Assembly (NCBI GenBank): GCA_019416285.1
Contig: DXXM01000015.1
Span: forward strand, 1-64,000
Direction of reading: 5' to 3'
Source of the DNA: Bacteroidales bacterium
GTDB taxonomy: Bacteria; Bacteroidota; Bacteroidia; Bacteroidales; Muribaculaceae
Length of the DNA stretch: 64,000 nucleotides
The notes under the pieces are model-generated. The model had not been told where the DNA came from and made no database searches. It saw nothing but the letters and a program-made list of their open reading frames with translations. The first letter of the stretch is position 1. Every line of letters begins with the position of its first letter. Of the stretch, positions 57,485-64,000 are shown in pieces. The position numbers and the translations under genes were made by a program.

Positions 57485-59650
57485 TCAGATGGGTTTGATT
57501 GAGATTGCATATCCGCCGCCAGCGAGTTCGTTGAGTGTCAGTCTGGACTTCGAGGTGACGTTTTTGCGGGTGATGGTGTAGCGGGTCTGACCGTCGACGG
57601 TGTTGGCGTCAGGAGCCTCGGCATAGATTGTGGCCTCATATTTGCGGCCGGGGTCGAGGAAGTCGAGGCTGATGGTGCTCTTGCGGTCGGCGGTGCCGGC
57701 TGTGGAGCCCACATACCATTCGTCGGAGTTCTTGTCCTTGCGGGCCACGGTCACATATTCCATCGGCTCGGCTTCGAGATAGACCGATTTCTCCCACTCC
57801 ACGGGCACATCCTTGATGAACTGGAAGGCGTCCATGTGTTTCTCGTAGTGTTCGGGAAGGTCGGCCGCCATCTGCAGCGGACTGTACATGGTCACGTAGA
57901 GTGCCAGCTGGCCGGGAATGGTGGATGCGATTTTAGAGTTGTTGCCGGGGGTGAAGGTAGAGAGGTCGAATTCGAATATGCCGGGGGTATAGTCCATCGG
58001 GCCACCCTGCAGACGGGTGAAGGGGAGGATGGAGGTGTGCCATTTCTCGTTGCCGCCCATAGCCTGATACTCTGTGCCGCGGGCACTCTCGTTGCCGATG
58101 AGGTTGGGATAGGTGCGCGCGAGACCTGTGGGGCGCGAGGCTTCATGGGCGTTGACCATGATTTTATGTTTCGCAGCCTCTTTGACGGCATAGAGATAGT
58201 GGTTGTTGAGCCACTGCGAGTAGTGGTATTCGCCGCGGGGTATCATGTTGCCCACATAGCCGCTCTTCACGGAGTTGTAGCCGTAGTCGTTCATGAGCTT
58301 GTAGGCGTTTTCAAGATGACGCTCGTAGTTGCGGACGGAGCCGGAGGTCTCATGGTGCATCATGAGCTTCACGCCCTTGGAGTGGGCATAGTCGTTGAGA
58401 TACTTGATGTCGAAGTCGGGGTAGGGGGTCACGAAATCGAACACATAATCCTTCGACTGTCCGAACCAGTCCTCCCAGCCTTCGTTCCAGCCCTCCACGA
58501 GTACCTGGTCGAAGCCGTGTTCAGCGGCGAAGTCGATGTAGCGCTTCACTTTCGCGGTGTTGGCGCTGTGTCGGCCGTTGGGTTTGGTCTTGGTGTAGTC
58601 GGTCTCGCCGAGTTTCACGGAGTAGACATCGTCGGTGTAGTTCCATGAGCCTGCGCCTGTAATCATCTCCCACCATACGCCGATGTATTTCACCGGTTTG
58701 ATCCATGAAGTGTCCTCATACTTGGTGGGGTCGTTGAGATTGTAGATAAGGCGCGAGGCGAGGATGTCGCGGGCATCGTCGGTGATGATTACCGTGCGCC
58801 AGGGGGTCTTGGTCGGGGTCTGCATGTAACCCTTGCGGCCCTGGCTGTCGGGGGTGAGCCATGATTTGAAAGTCATGGTCGTGTCGTTGAGGTTGAGGTG
58901 CATCGTCGGGTAGTCGACGGTTCCGGCCTCGTGGATGTTGAGATATATGCCGTCGTCGGTCTTGAGCTGGAGCGCGGTCTGCACGCCTGTGGGCGAGAAG
59001 GGAGTGGTCGAGGCGTTGTCGGGGTTTATCTTCGAGGGGAAGAGGCCGCGGATTTCGCTCAGACGCGATTTGGTGTAGTTATATTCCTGAGTGTCGTAGT
59101 CGCCTGGAATCCAGTATGCGTAGTGGTCGCCGGTCATTGCGAATTCGGTGTCCTCCTCGGCTACCACGAAGTAGTTGAGATTGGGCTGGCCGGGAAATTC
59201 GTAGCGGAAACCGATGCCGTCGTCGTAGGCGCGGAAGCACACTATCATCGTGCGGTCAAACTGCGGTTGGCGCAGTGTGACAGACATCTCGTTGTAGTTG
59301 TTGCGGACAAGCATTTCCTCGCCCCATACAGGCTCCCAGTTCTCGTCGACGCTGTCGCGGGTGGTCTTGACGAGTTCGAAGCCGTCTTTGAGCGAAAGGG
59401 CGTCGGCGGCAGCCTTCTTGCCCTGATGCTCGAAGCTGTTGCGTCCGGATTCGCTGAAGAGAGTGAAACCGAGGGTGGAGGGAGCTATCACTTCCTTGCC
59501 CTTGAAATCCACAAAGTAGGTGGGTCGGCCGTCGCGCAGCTCGAAAGTGAGCGAGATGTCACCGTCGGGCGAGGTGAGCTTCTCGGCTCCGGTCAGGCTG
59601 AACACGCCCGACGCCGCGAGGACCATTGCGAAAAGTACACGTTGATTCAT
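57485..59650 (-). CDS. GH97 alpha-glucosidase (SusB-like, inverting type)
   Basis: A 721-residue secreted glycoside hydrolase (signal MNQRVLFAMVLAASGVFSLT). It has an N-terminal beta-super-sandwich, a TIM barrel and a C-terminal beta domain. The glutamates used by inverting GH97 enzymes are visible: HHETSGS, NAHEASRPTG and NLIGNESARGTE, matching SusB. It should release glucose from alpha-glucans such as starch oligosaccharides; retaining alpha-galactosidase members lack these glutamates. ATG 59650 is preferred over 59719 because the signal peptide starts there. It is monocistronic, with a -7 element at 59717 and a terminator at 57429. Confidence 0.92.
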   Translation of the reverse strand: MNQRVLFAMVLAASGVFSLTGAEKLTSPDGDISLTFELRDGRPTYFVDFKGKEVIAPSTLGFTLFSESGRNSFEHQGKKAAADALSLKDGFELVKTTRDSVDENWEPVWGEEMLVRNNYNEMSVTLRQPQFDRTMIVCFRAYDDGIGFRYEFPGQPNLNYFVVAEEDTEFAMTGDHYAYWIPGDYDTQEYNYTKSRLSEIRGLFPSKINPDNASTTPFSPTGVQTALQLKTDDGIYLNIHEAGTVDYPTMHLNLNDTTMTFKSWLTPDSQGRKGYMQTPTKTPWRTVIITDDARDILASRLIYNLNDPTKYEDTSWIKPVKYIGVWWEMITGAGSWNYTDDVYSVKLGETDYTKTKPNGRHSANTAKVKRYIDFAAEHGFDQVLVEGWNEGWEDWFGQSKDYVFDFVTPYPDFDIKYLNDYAHSKGVKLMMHHETSGSVRNYERHLENAYKLMNDYGYNSVKSGYVGNMIPRGEYHYSQWLNNHYLYAVKEAAKHKIMVNAHEASRPTGLARTYPNLIGNESARGTEYQAMGGNEKWHTSILPFTRLQGGPMDYTPGIFEFDLSTFTPGNNSKIASTIPGQLALYVTMYSPLQMAADLPEHYEKHMDAFQFIKDVPVEWEKSVYLEAEPMEYVTVARKDKNSDEWYVGSTAGTADRKSTISLDFLDPGRKYEATIYAEAPDANTVDGQTRYTITRKNVTSKSRLTLNELAGGGYAISIKPI

Positions 59651-59716
59651 GTCGAAAGGGTGATGGAATTTGAATGGTTTAATAATTAAGTAAGTATGAT
59701 ATGATTTATGGAATTG

Positions 59717-59724
59717 CAAACTTA
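59717..59724 (-). promoter_or_regulatory. Bacteroidetes -7 element for the GH97 gene
   Basis: Reads TAAGTTTG on the minus strand, with a leader of about 60 bases to ATG 59650. Confidence 0.65.
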
Positions 59725-59779
59725 CGAAAAATTACGCTTCTTTTTTGTCCGGTTAAGCAATTTTAGGAAAAGTTTTCTT

Positions 59780-59806
59780 AGAGATTGCCTAAAATACATA
59801 TTACCC
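59780..59806. repeat. Single end of the 47.8 kb MITE family
   Basis: AGATTGCCTAAAATACATAT resembles the left end of the element at 47769 (AGATTGCCTAAAATTTATAT), with TTAC following in both. ATTTTAGG at 59760 makes a short inverted pair with CCTAAAAT. The partner end is not found, so this is a solo or decayed copy. Confidence 0.5.
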
Positions 59807-59844
59807 TGCCTTTATGGGCCTTTATAATAAATTTGCACAACCTC

Positions 59845-60993
59845 TTATGGCCGACGCTGATGCTTTTTGTGTGGTTTTTTATCAGCGGTGCAGGACATGT
59901 CGATTTTTACTTTGCCGGCGGGGTCGTGGAGGTCGGCCCAGCGGTCGTAGAGGGGGTAGAGGTCGGCGGGTTGGCTGTTGTACCAGCTGTAACCGTTGCG
60001 GCGCTCATGGCCGATTTCCTCAAGCGATCTGCGTGGGACTCCGTCGCGGTCACAGACATATATCTCGCAGTTCTCGAGGTCGTAGAAGCGGCCCCAGAGC
60101 GGTCCGGCTTTCGGGTCACTGACGAGACGCGTGTCGGCCTCCGGTGTGCCGCGCTTGCCGCTGCGCTCGATGCGGTAGCCTGTCAGTTTTTGGGCGTCGA
60201 ACCAGGCCATGGCTCCGTGGACGGCCTCGATTACGCGCCGGTCAGGGTCGTGGAGTTCCATGAGGAGTCCGACAATCTGCGCGCTTTCCTGCGAGCAGAA
60301 CGATGGGAGTTCATAGGAGCGCGCGGGGGCCGGGGCGAAGGTATCGCGGTCATGTTGCTGACACCACACGGTCGGACGTCCGTCGACGCGTATCTGTGTG
60401 GCGAGTATGCACTCTATGCCTTTGTCGAAAGCTGTCCTGAGACGGCTGCGGAGCGAATCGTCGACGAGGGAGCCGCCGTAAGGCTCGCGTTGTTCAAAGA
60501 TGTCTCGCAGAAGGGTCAGGGTATTGGCCATCGCGCCGTCGTTGTAGGTTATGTGTATCTGATAGCCTCTCGGGTCGGGCCAGAACTGGGGCCAGCCGCC
60601 GTTGGCATACTGTCCCGACAGGAGATATTCCACTCCGGCGGTGAAGGCATCGCGGTAGCGGGTGTCGCCGGTGGCCTGATAGAGCCGGGCGAGGAAGGAC
60701 ATCTGTGTGGTGGTTGCGCTGTTGTCGGTGGTGGAGTCGTCGCGCCGGTCATGCTGGGCTCTGACTTCTGCTAATTCTTCCGGTGTGTGGGGACGGCTCA
60801 TGTCGATGTTCTTAGGCCAGCCGCCGGTTACGCGCTGATAGGCGAGTACCTGCTCGCCGATGCGGGCGGCTTCGGGGGTGGTGAAAAACTCCTTGTCGGT
60901 GCGGCGCAATCCGTGGTTTTTGGGTCCTGCATCCGCAACCATCGGCATGGCGAGCATCAGCGCCGCCAATGTGATATGACTGATTCCTTTCAT
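59845..60993 (-). CDS. PL10 pectate lyase
   Basis: A secreted 382-residue protein (signal ending at ADAG). The PL10-type alpha-toroid pattern is visible: YQRVTGGWPKNIDM near the N-terminus, TDNSATTTQM, the repeated GYQ/NGGWPQFWPD motif, and the C-terminal RFYDLENCEIYVCDRD and RNGYSWY blocks. It cleaves polygalacturonate by beta-elimination with calcium. It stands alone beside GH97 and not within a pectin PUL. A minus-strand -7 element TAAATTTG is at 61033-61040. Confidence 0.88.
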   Translation of the reverse strand: MKGISHITLAALMLAMPMVADAGPKNHGLRRTDKEFFTTPEAARIGEQVLAYQRVTGGWPKNIDMSRPHTPEELAEVRAQHDRRDDSTTDNSATTTQMSFLARLYQATGDTRYRDAFTAGVEYLLSGQYANGGWPQFWPDPRGYQIHITYNDGAMANTLTLLRDIFEQREPYGGSLVDDSLRSRLRTAFDKGIECILATQIRVDGRPTVWCQQHDRDTFAPAPARSYELPSFCSQESAQIVGLLMELHDPDRRVIEAVHGAMAWFDAQKLTGYRIERSGKRGTPEADTRLVSDPKAGPLWGRFYDLENCEIYVCDRDGVPRRSLEEIGHERRNGYSWYNSQPADLYPLYDRWADLHDPAGKVKIDMSCTADKKPHKKHQRRP

Positions 60994-61032
60994 GATATTT
61001 ACAAGATATTTGCAAGATTTCGTTTATCTCCA

Positions 61033-61040
61033 CAAATTTA
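61033..61040 (-). promoter_or_regulatory. Bacteroidetes -7 element for the pectate lyase gene
   Basis: TAAATTTG on the minus strand, about 40 bp before the start codon. Confidence 0.6.
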
Positions 61041-61165
61041 AGAATAAAAAGTAACAAGATGAAATTTTTGAGCTTGCAGTATGAACGTATGGAGGCAAAG
61101 CCGCATGAACAGACGGCTGACTGCATGGTTACTCGGATGATTGTATGAGCAGATTATTGAAATTA

Positions 61166-62269
61166 TCAATCATCCGATACTTCGTCGTAGGTGTCTATAA
61201 TATTCTGCAATTCAGCCTCGGAAGGAAGCAACTTCGCGGCCTTTTCGGAAATGAATTCTTTAAGCTGATATTCGGCAACTCCGAGCGGTTGGTTCATTCC
61301 TCGGAATGACCATTCAACAACCGTATCATCTTTCGACTTGCAAATTAATAATCCTATTGTCGGATTGTCGTCAGATTGTTTCATCAGTTCATCAACTGCC
61401 GAAACATAGAAATTCAGTTTTCCTGCAAAGTCCGGAATAAACGGTACGACTTTTAATTCACAAACGATATATGATTTAAGCCTTGTGTGATAGAATATCA
61501 TGTCGGGAATGAATGTCTGTCCTCCCGGCATCTTCAATTCCATCTGACGACCGACATAAGCGAACCCCTGCCCTAATTCAAGCAGGAAACGGGTGATATT
61601 GGCCGCAAGTTCATCTTCCAATTGTTTTTCGGTCGTAATTTTCTTGTCGATGAATCTGAAATCATACGGACTTTTCAATATTGCCTTTGCGAGACCGCTA
61701 TATGGGGCAGGCAACTTTTCATCGAAATTGGTAAGCGCATGACCTTGTTTCCCATATAGGTTATCATCTATTTCGGCGGCAAGTTCAGGACGACTCCAGC
61801 CGTTTTTTATTGTTTCATCAATATAGAAAAGAGCCTCTTCAACGGAATTGCTGCGGGTAAAAATGTCGATGTGATGTCCCCATGGAACCAACCCAAAACA
61901 ATCAGGCATATCAAATTCGTCAACGAGCCGTTGCCGAATTACATTACTCTGATTATAAAACTCATACCAACGTTTGGCATACTTGATATTAGTGACGGAA
62001 AAACCTGTCTGACCCGGGAAAGCACTCTTGAGGTCAAGACTGAGACAATCGAAGAAGGCACTACCCCATTTGGCGGCTTTATGAAGTATCGAAATATCTC
62101 TTCCCATGTACCAGTAATATTCCAGCATAGACGCATTGACCTTAACAGCCGCTTTTATCTGCGACCTGCGGAAACGTTCTTTCAACGTAGCCAAAAGCTG
62201 TGCATACTCCTTGCCCGCAATAATGGTATCGCGCTTCACAAATGTTGGTCTATTGTCAGTTTTTGCCAT
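61166..62269 (-). CDS. DUF1016 (YhcG-type) PD-(D/E)xK nuclease family protein
   Basis: A 367-residue protein with the N-terminal DUF1016 helical domain (YAQLLATLKERFRRSQIKA, LSLDLKSAFPGQTGFSVTN) and the C-terminal YhcG nuclease domain. The nuclease residues are in FIPDMIFYHTRLKSYIVCEL followed by KV (the D ... ExK pattern). Members are often found in defence islands or near restriction-modification genes; here no modification or restriction partner is adjacent. Base composition is clearly more AT-rich than the neighbours, suggesting transfer. Its promoter is at 62340, downstream of a copy of the ~160-bp repeat. Confidence 0.88.
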   Translation of the reverse strand: MAKTDNRPTFVKRDTIIAGKEYAQLLATLKERFRRSQIKAAVKVNASMLEYYWYMGRDISILHKAAKWGSAFFDCLSLDLKSAFPGQTGFSVTNIKYAKRWYEFYNQSNVIRQRLVDEFDMPDCFGLVPWGHHIDIFTRSNSVEEALFYIDETIKNGWSRPELAAEIDDNLYGKQGHALTNFDEKLPAPYSGLAKAILKSPYDFRFIDKKITTEKQLEDELAANITRFLLELGQGFAYVGRQMELKMPGGQTFIPDMIFYHTRLKSYIVCELKVVPFIPDFAGKLNFYVSAVDELMKQSDDNPTIGLLICKSKDDTVVEWSFRGMNQPLGVAEYQLKEFISEKAAKLLPSEAELQNIIDTYDEVSDD

Positions 62270-62339
62270 TGTATATTATTCTTTCCCAAGGCAAAGCGCC
62301 CAGGAGATGAGGCCATTTTGCATGACGATGCTTAGACCG

Positions 62340-62347
62340 CAAAGTTA
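62340..62347 (-). promoter_or_regulatory. Bacteroidetes -7 element for the DUF1016 gene
   Basis: TAACTTTG on the minus strand; the leader to ATG 62269 is about 65 bases. Confidence 0.65.
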
Positions 62348-62393
62348 GCTAATTTTCGTGAGATTAATGGTCTGCAATGCCCGAAATCTGCGA

Positions 62394-62558
62394 GAGCTTT
62401 CTTACAAAGCAAGTCCAAAATATTTTTATACTTTCGGTGTCTTTATCCCGGTAGGAATCAAACTGTTCATCAACCATTTGTAACTATAGTTATCCTCTTC
62501 ACGTTTCGATTTTCCCTCGAAATAAAACATGCATAAAGTATAAATTAAATTTTAAGAG
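62394..62558 (-). repeat. Copy 2 of the ~160 bp repeat, with a 34-codon frame
   Basis: The minus strand matches 45-207. Here the shared frame has an ATG (62528-62530) and runs 34 codons to TAA (62426-62428); the peptide starts MFYFEGKSKREED and ends MNSLIPTGIKTPKV. In copy 1 the same frame gives YFEEKSKCEE and MNSLIFTGIKPQEV. Stop position and spacing are conserved, but changes do not favour third positions. It lies between the divergent DUF1016 and ruvX genes. Confidence 0.7.
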
Positions 62559-62591
62559 TTAGTTAAGACATGAATATCAGCGGATTTTTCG

Positions 62592-62599
62592 TAAATTTG
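62592..62599 (+). promoter_or_regulatory. Bacteroidetes -7 element that fixes the ruvX start
   Basis: TAAATTTG lies 9 bp before ATG 62609 and inside the frame that would begin at ATG 62570, so the upstream ATG is unlikely to be used. Confidence 0.65.
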
Positions 62600-62608
62600 C
62601 AGTTGAAA

Positions 62609-63031
62609 ATGGGACGATTGCTCGCTATAGACTACGGACGTAAGCGCTGCGGCCTGGCTGTGACCGATGTGTTGCAGATTGTGGCTACGGCGCTTGACAC
62701 CGTGCCGTCCGCCCAGCTCATTCCCTACGTCAAGAGCTATGTGGGACGTGAGCCGGTGGACGCCATCGTCGTAGGCCTTCCGCGGACGCTCGACGGACAG
62801 CCGAGCGAGTCGATGCGCTACATCACTCCCGCCATCAACCGGCTCCGCAAGGAACTGCCGGGCATGGAGATAGTGTTTTTCGACGAGCGTTTCACCTCGA
62901 CCCTCGCCCATCGCGCCATGATTGACTCAGGCGTCAAGAAGAGCGACCGCCGCGACAAGGGCGCGATTGACCGCATGGCCGCGGTAATCATCCTCAACGG
63001 CTATCTCGAGAGCCGTGACCGAATCTTGTAG
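62609..63031 (+). CDS. ruvX: Holliday junction resolvase-like / pre-16S rRNA nuclease
   Basis: YqgF-family RNase H-fold protein of 140 residues, thought to mature the 5' end of 16S rRNA and proposed to resolve Holliday junctions. The catalytic-site motifs are AIDYGRKRCGLAVTD at the N-terminus, VGLPRTLDG in the middle, FFDERFTS (Glu) and a final DRMAAVIILNGYL Asp. The start at 62609 (MGRLLAIDYG) matches family N-termini. It is followed after 25 bp by def, a conserved pairing in Bacteroidales. Confidence 0.93.
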   Translation: MGRLLAIDYGRKRCGLAVTDVLQIVATALDTVPSAQLIPYVKSYVGREPVDAIVVGLPRTLDGQPSESMRYITPAINRLRKELPGMEIVFFDERFTSTLAHRAMIDSGVKKSDRRDKGAIDRMAAVIILNGYLESRDRIL

Positions 63032-63056
63032 AAAAAGTAAAAAAAGAATCAGATAG

Positions 63057-63623
63057 ATGCGTTTACCCGTTTATTTATACGGACATCCCGTACTCCGCAA
63101 AATCGCAGCTTCCATCACCCCGGACTACGAGGGGCTGAAGGAGCTCGTCGAGAATATGTATAAGACCATGTATGACAGCGAGGGTGTAGGCCTTGCCGCG
63201 CCTCAGATCGGCCGCTCCGACAGAATCGTGGTCATCGACGCCGACCCTGTCAAGGACAGCTTCCCGGAATGTGCCGGCCGCAAGCTCACACTCATCAATC
63301 CCGAAATCGAAGTGCTCGACGGCGATGCCGTGAGCCGCGACGAGGGTTGCCTCAGCCTTCCCGGACTCTCGGAGAAGGTGAGCCGCGTGGAGAACATACG
63401 CCTCAAGTGGGTCGACGAGAATTTCCAGCCTCATGAGGAGGTGATTTCAGGTTTCCTCGCCCGCATCGTGCAGCACGAGTGTGACCATCTCGAAGGGAAG
63501 CTCTATATCGACCATATCTCGATGATACGCAAGCAGCTCATCAAGGGAAAACTCAACAATATCATAGCCGGCAAGACCCGCTGTGACTATCCGGTGAAAT
63601 ACGCTCCCAAGGCGCGCCGCTAA
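63057..63623 (+). CDS. def: Peptide deformylase
   Basis: Removes the formyl group from the N-terminal Met of new proteins. The three signature motifs are intact: GVGLAAPQIG (~41), EGCLSLPG (metal Cys, ~97) and QHECDHLEG (metal His pair and Glu, ~139). 188 residues fits the Bacteroidetes form. It is probably cotranscribed with ruvX. Confidence 0.96.
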   Translation: MRLPVYLYGHPVLRKIAASITPDYEGLKELVENMYKTMYDSEGVGLAAPQIGRSDRIVVIDADPVKDSFPECAGRKLTLINPEIEVLDGDAVSRDEGCLSLPGLSEKVSRVENIRLKWVDENFQPHEEVISGFLARIVQHECDHLEGKLYIDHISMIRKQLIKGKLNNIIAGKTRCDYPVKYAPKARR

Positions 63624-63680
63624 TCCCGCAGCAAATCTCCGGGGCCAAATCTCCCGCCGCTAAAACCGCACCGCGGCTGC

Positions 63681-64000
63681 TCAGGCACCCTGCGCCTTGT
63701 ATCTGCCGCGCAGGATGAAGAGCGATGCCGCCCCGACCACTGCGAAGGGCACGCCCACAAGAGCGGGCGAGGCCAGCCCGAATCCCTGATGGATGGCCAT
63801 GCCTCCGAGGGCCGCGCTGACGGCGTTGGAGACGTTGAAGGCAATCTGTATGCCGGCCCCGCCGAGCATCTCGCCACCTTTGGAGAAGCGGACTATGAGA
63901 TATTGCAGCGGGCCGCCTATGCCGAAGAGCGCTCCCGTGGCGAGAAACATCAGCGCGAGCGAGGGGAGCTTCATGTCGGCAAACATGTAGAGCAGCGGCA
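63681..64000 (-). CDS. MFS transporter, C-terminal part, cut by the window edge
   Basis: The frame is open to the window end, so the gene starts outside. The visible ~106 residues are the last three helices of an MFS exporter of the AraJ/arabinose-efflux type (GALFGIGGPLQYLIV, then AGIQIAFNVSNAVSAALGG and the final helix ending in a basic tail). The ATG at 63986 is internal. Probable inner-membrane drug or sugar exporter. It is convergent with def, with 57 bp between the stops. Confidence 0.8.
   Translation of the reverse strand, partial: PLLYMFADMKLPSLALMFLATGALFGIGGPLQYLIVRFSKGGEMLGGAGIQIAFNVSNAVSAALGGMAIHQGFGLASPALVGVPFAVVGAASLFILRGRYKAQGA

Noticed and set aside
57379..57510. N-terminal extension of the C10 protease
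   Set aside because: It contains the GH97 terminator hairpin and lies before the signal peptide; the true start is 57378.
59780..59860. Plus-strand gene starting in the solo MITE end and running into the pectate lyase
   Set aside because: The frame is antisense to the PL10 gene, whose motifs are clear.
61038..61148. A 29-codon plus-strand frame between the pectate lyase and DUF1016 genes
   Set aside because: It overlaps the pectate lyase promoter region in part, has no -7 element of its own and no distinctive composition.

Overview
The window looks like a chromosomal segment of a Bacteroidales bacterium, most likely a high-GC gut lineage such as Muribaculaceae. This rests on many TAnnTTTG-type (Bacteroidetes -7) promoters, a SusC/SusD pair, a type IX secretion (T9SS) C-terminal domain, and the typical Bacteroidales order DUF4271-hemD-rnpA-yidD-tatD. 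Family-level placement is inference from base composition and content. No rRNA, tRNA or CRISPR array was seen.

Layout. 1-5.1 kb: two unknown genes, a LOG-family hydrolase, DUF4271, hemD, rnpA, yidD and a repeat-invaded tatD. 5.2-15.3 kb: mostly minus-strand housekeeping genes (an MFS remnant, queG, a NodB-type deacetylase, a 1176-residue DUF2723 membrane protein, trpS, a cobalamin adenosyltransferase), then ribE and two FKBP prolyl isomerases on plus. 15.4-17.3 kb: an isolated gene for a phage major-capsid-like protein with a small Pro/Thr-rich partner, bracketed by palindromic repeats. 17.4-24.4 kb: an OmpA-family protein, a possible 42-residue small protein, and a xylose operon (Nudix-type regulator, xylB, xylA, xylose/H+ symporter).

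24.5-43.7 kb is a xylan utilisation locus. In minus-strand order it reads SusC, SusD, surface glycan-binding lipoprotein, GH10 with two inserted carbohydrate-binding modules, GH35-like enzyme, SGNH esterase, GPH-type oligosaccharide symporter, GH10 lipoprotein, cytosolic GH43 and GH67 alpha-glucuronidase. It ends convergently against the xylose operon. Together the two loci can cut xylan at the surface, import xylo-oligosaccharides, trim side chains, release xylose and feed it into the pentose phosphate pathway as xylulose 5-phosphate. No hybrid two-component or sigma/anti-sigma regulator for the PUL lies in the window.

43.8-64 kb: recQ and recJ, a candidate small RNA, a hairpin MITE, a repeat-built unknown gene, an MscS channel, a clostripain-like lipoprotein, a Fic protein with a palindromic promoter operator, a nucleoside kinase, a T9SS-exported C10 protease coupled to a lipoprotein gene, GH97, a PL10 pectate lyase, a DUF1016 (YhcG) nuclease, ruvX, def and the 3' end of an MFS gene.

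The least explained material is the isolated capsid-like gene and its partner, the families of short palindromic repeats (some inside coding frames), two MITE-like elements, a ~160 bp repeat at both ends of the window, and small transcripts or peptides too short for ordinary gene calling.
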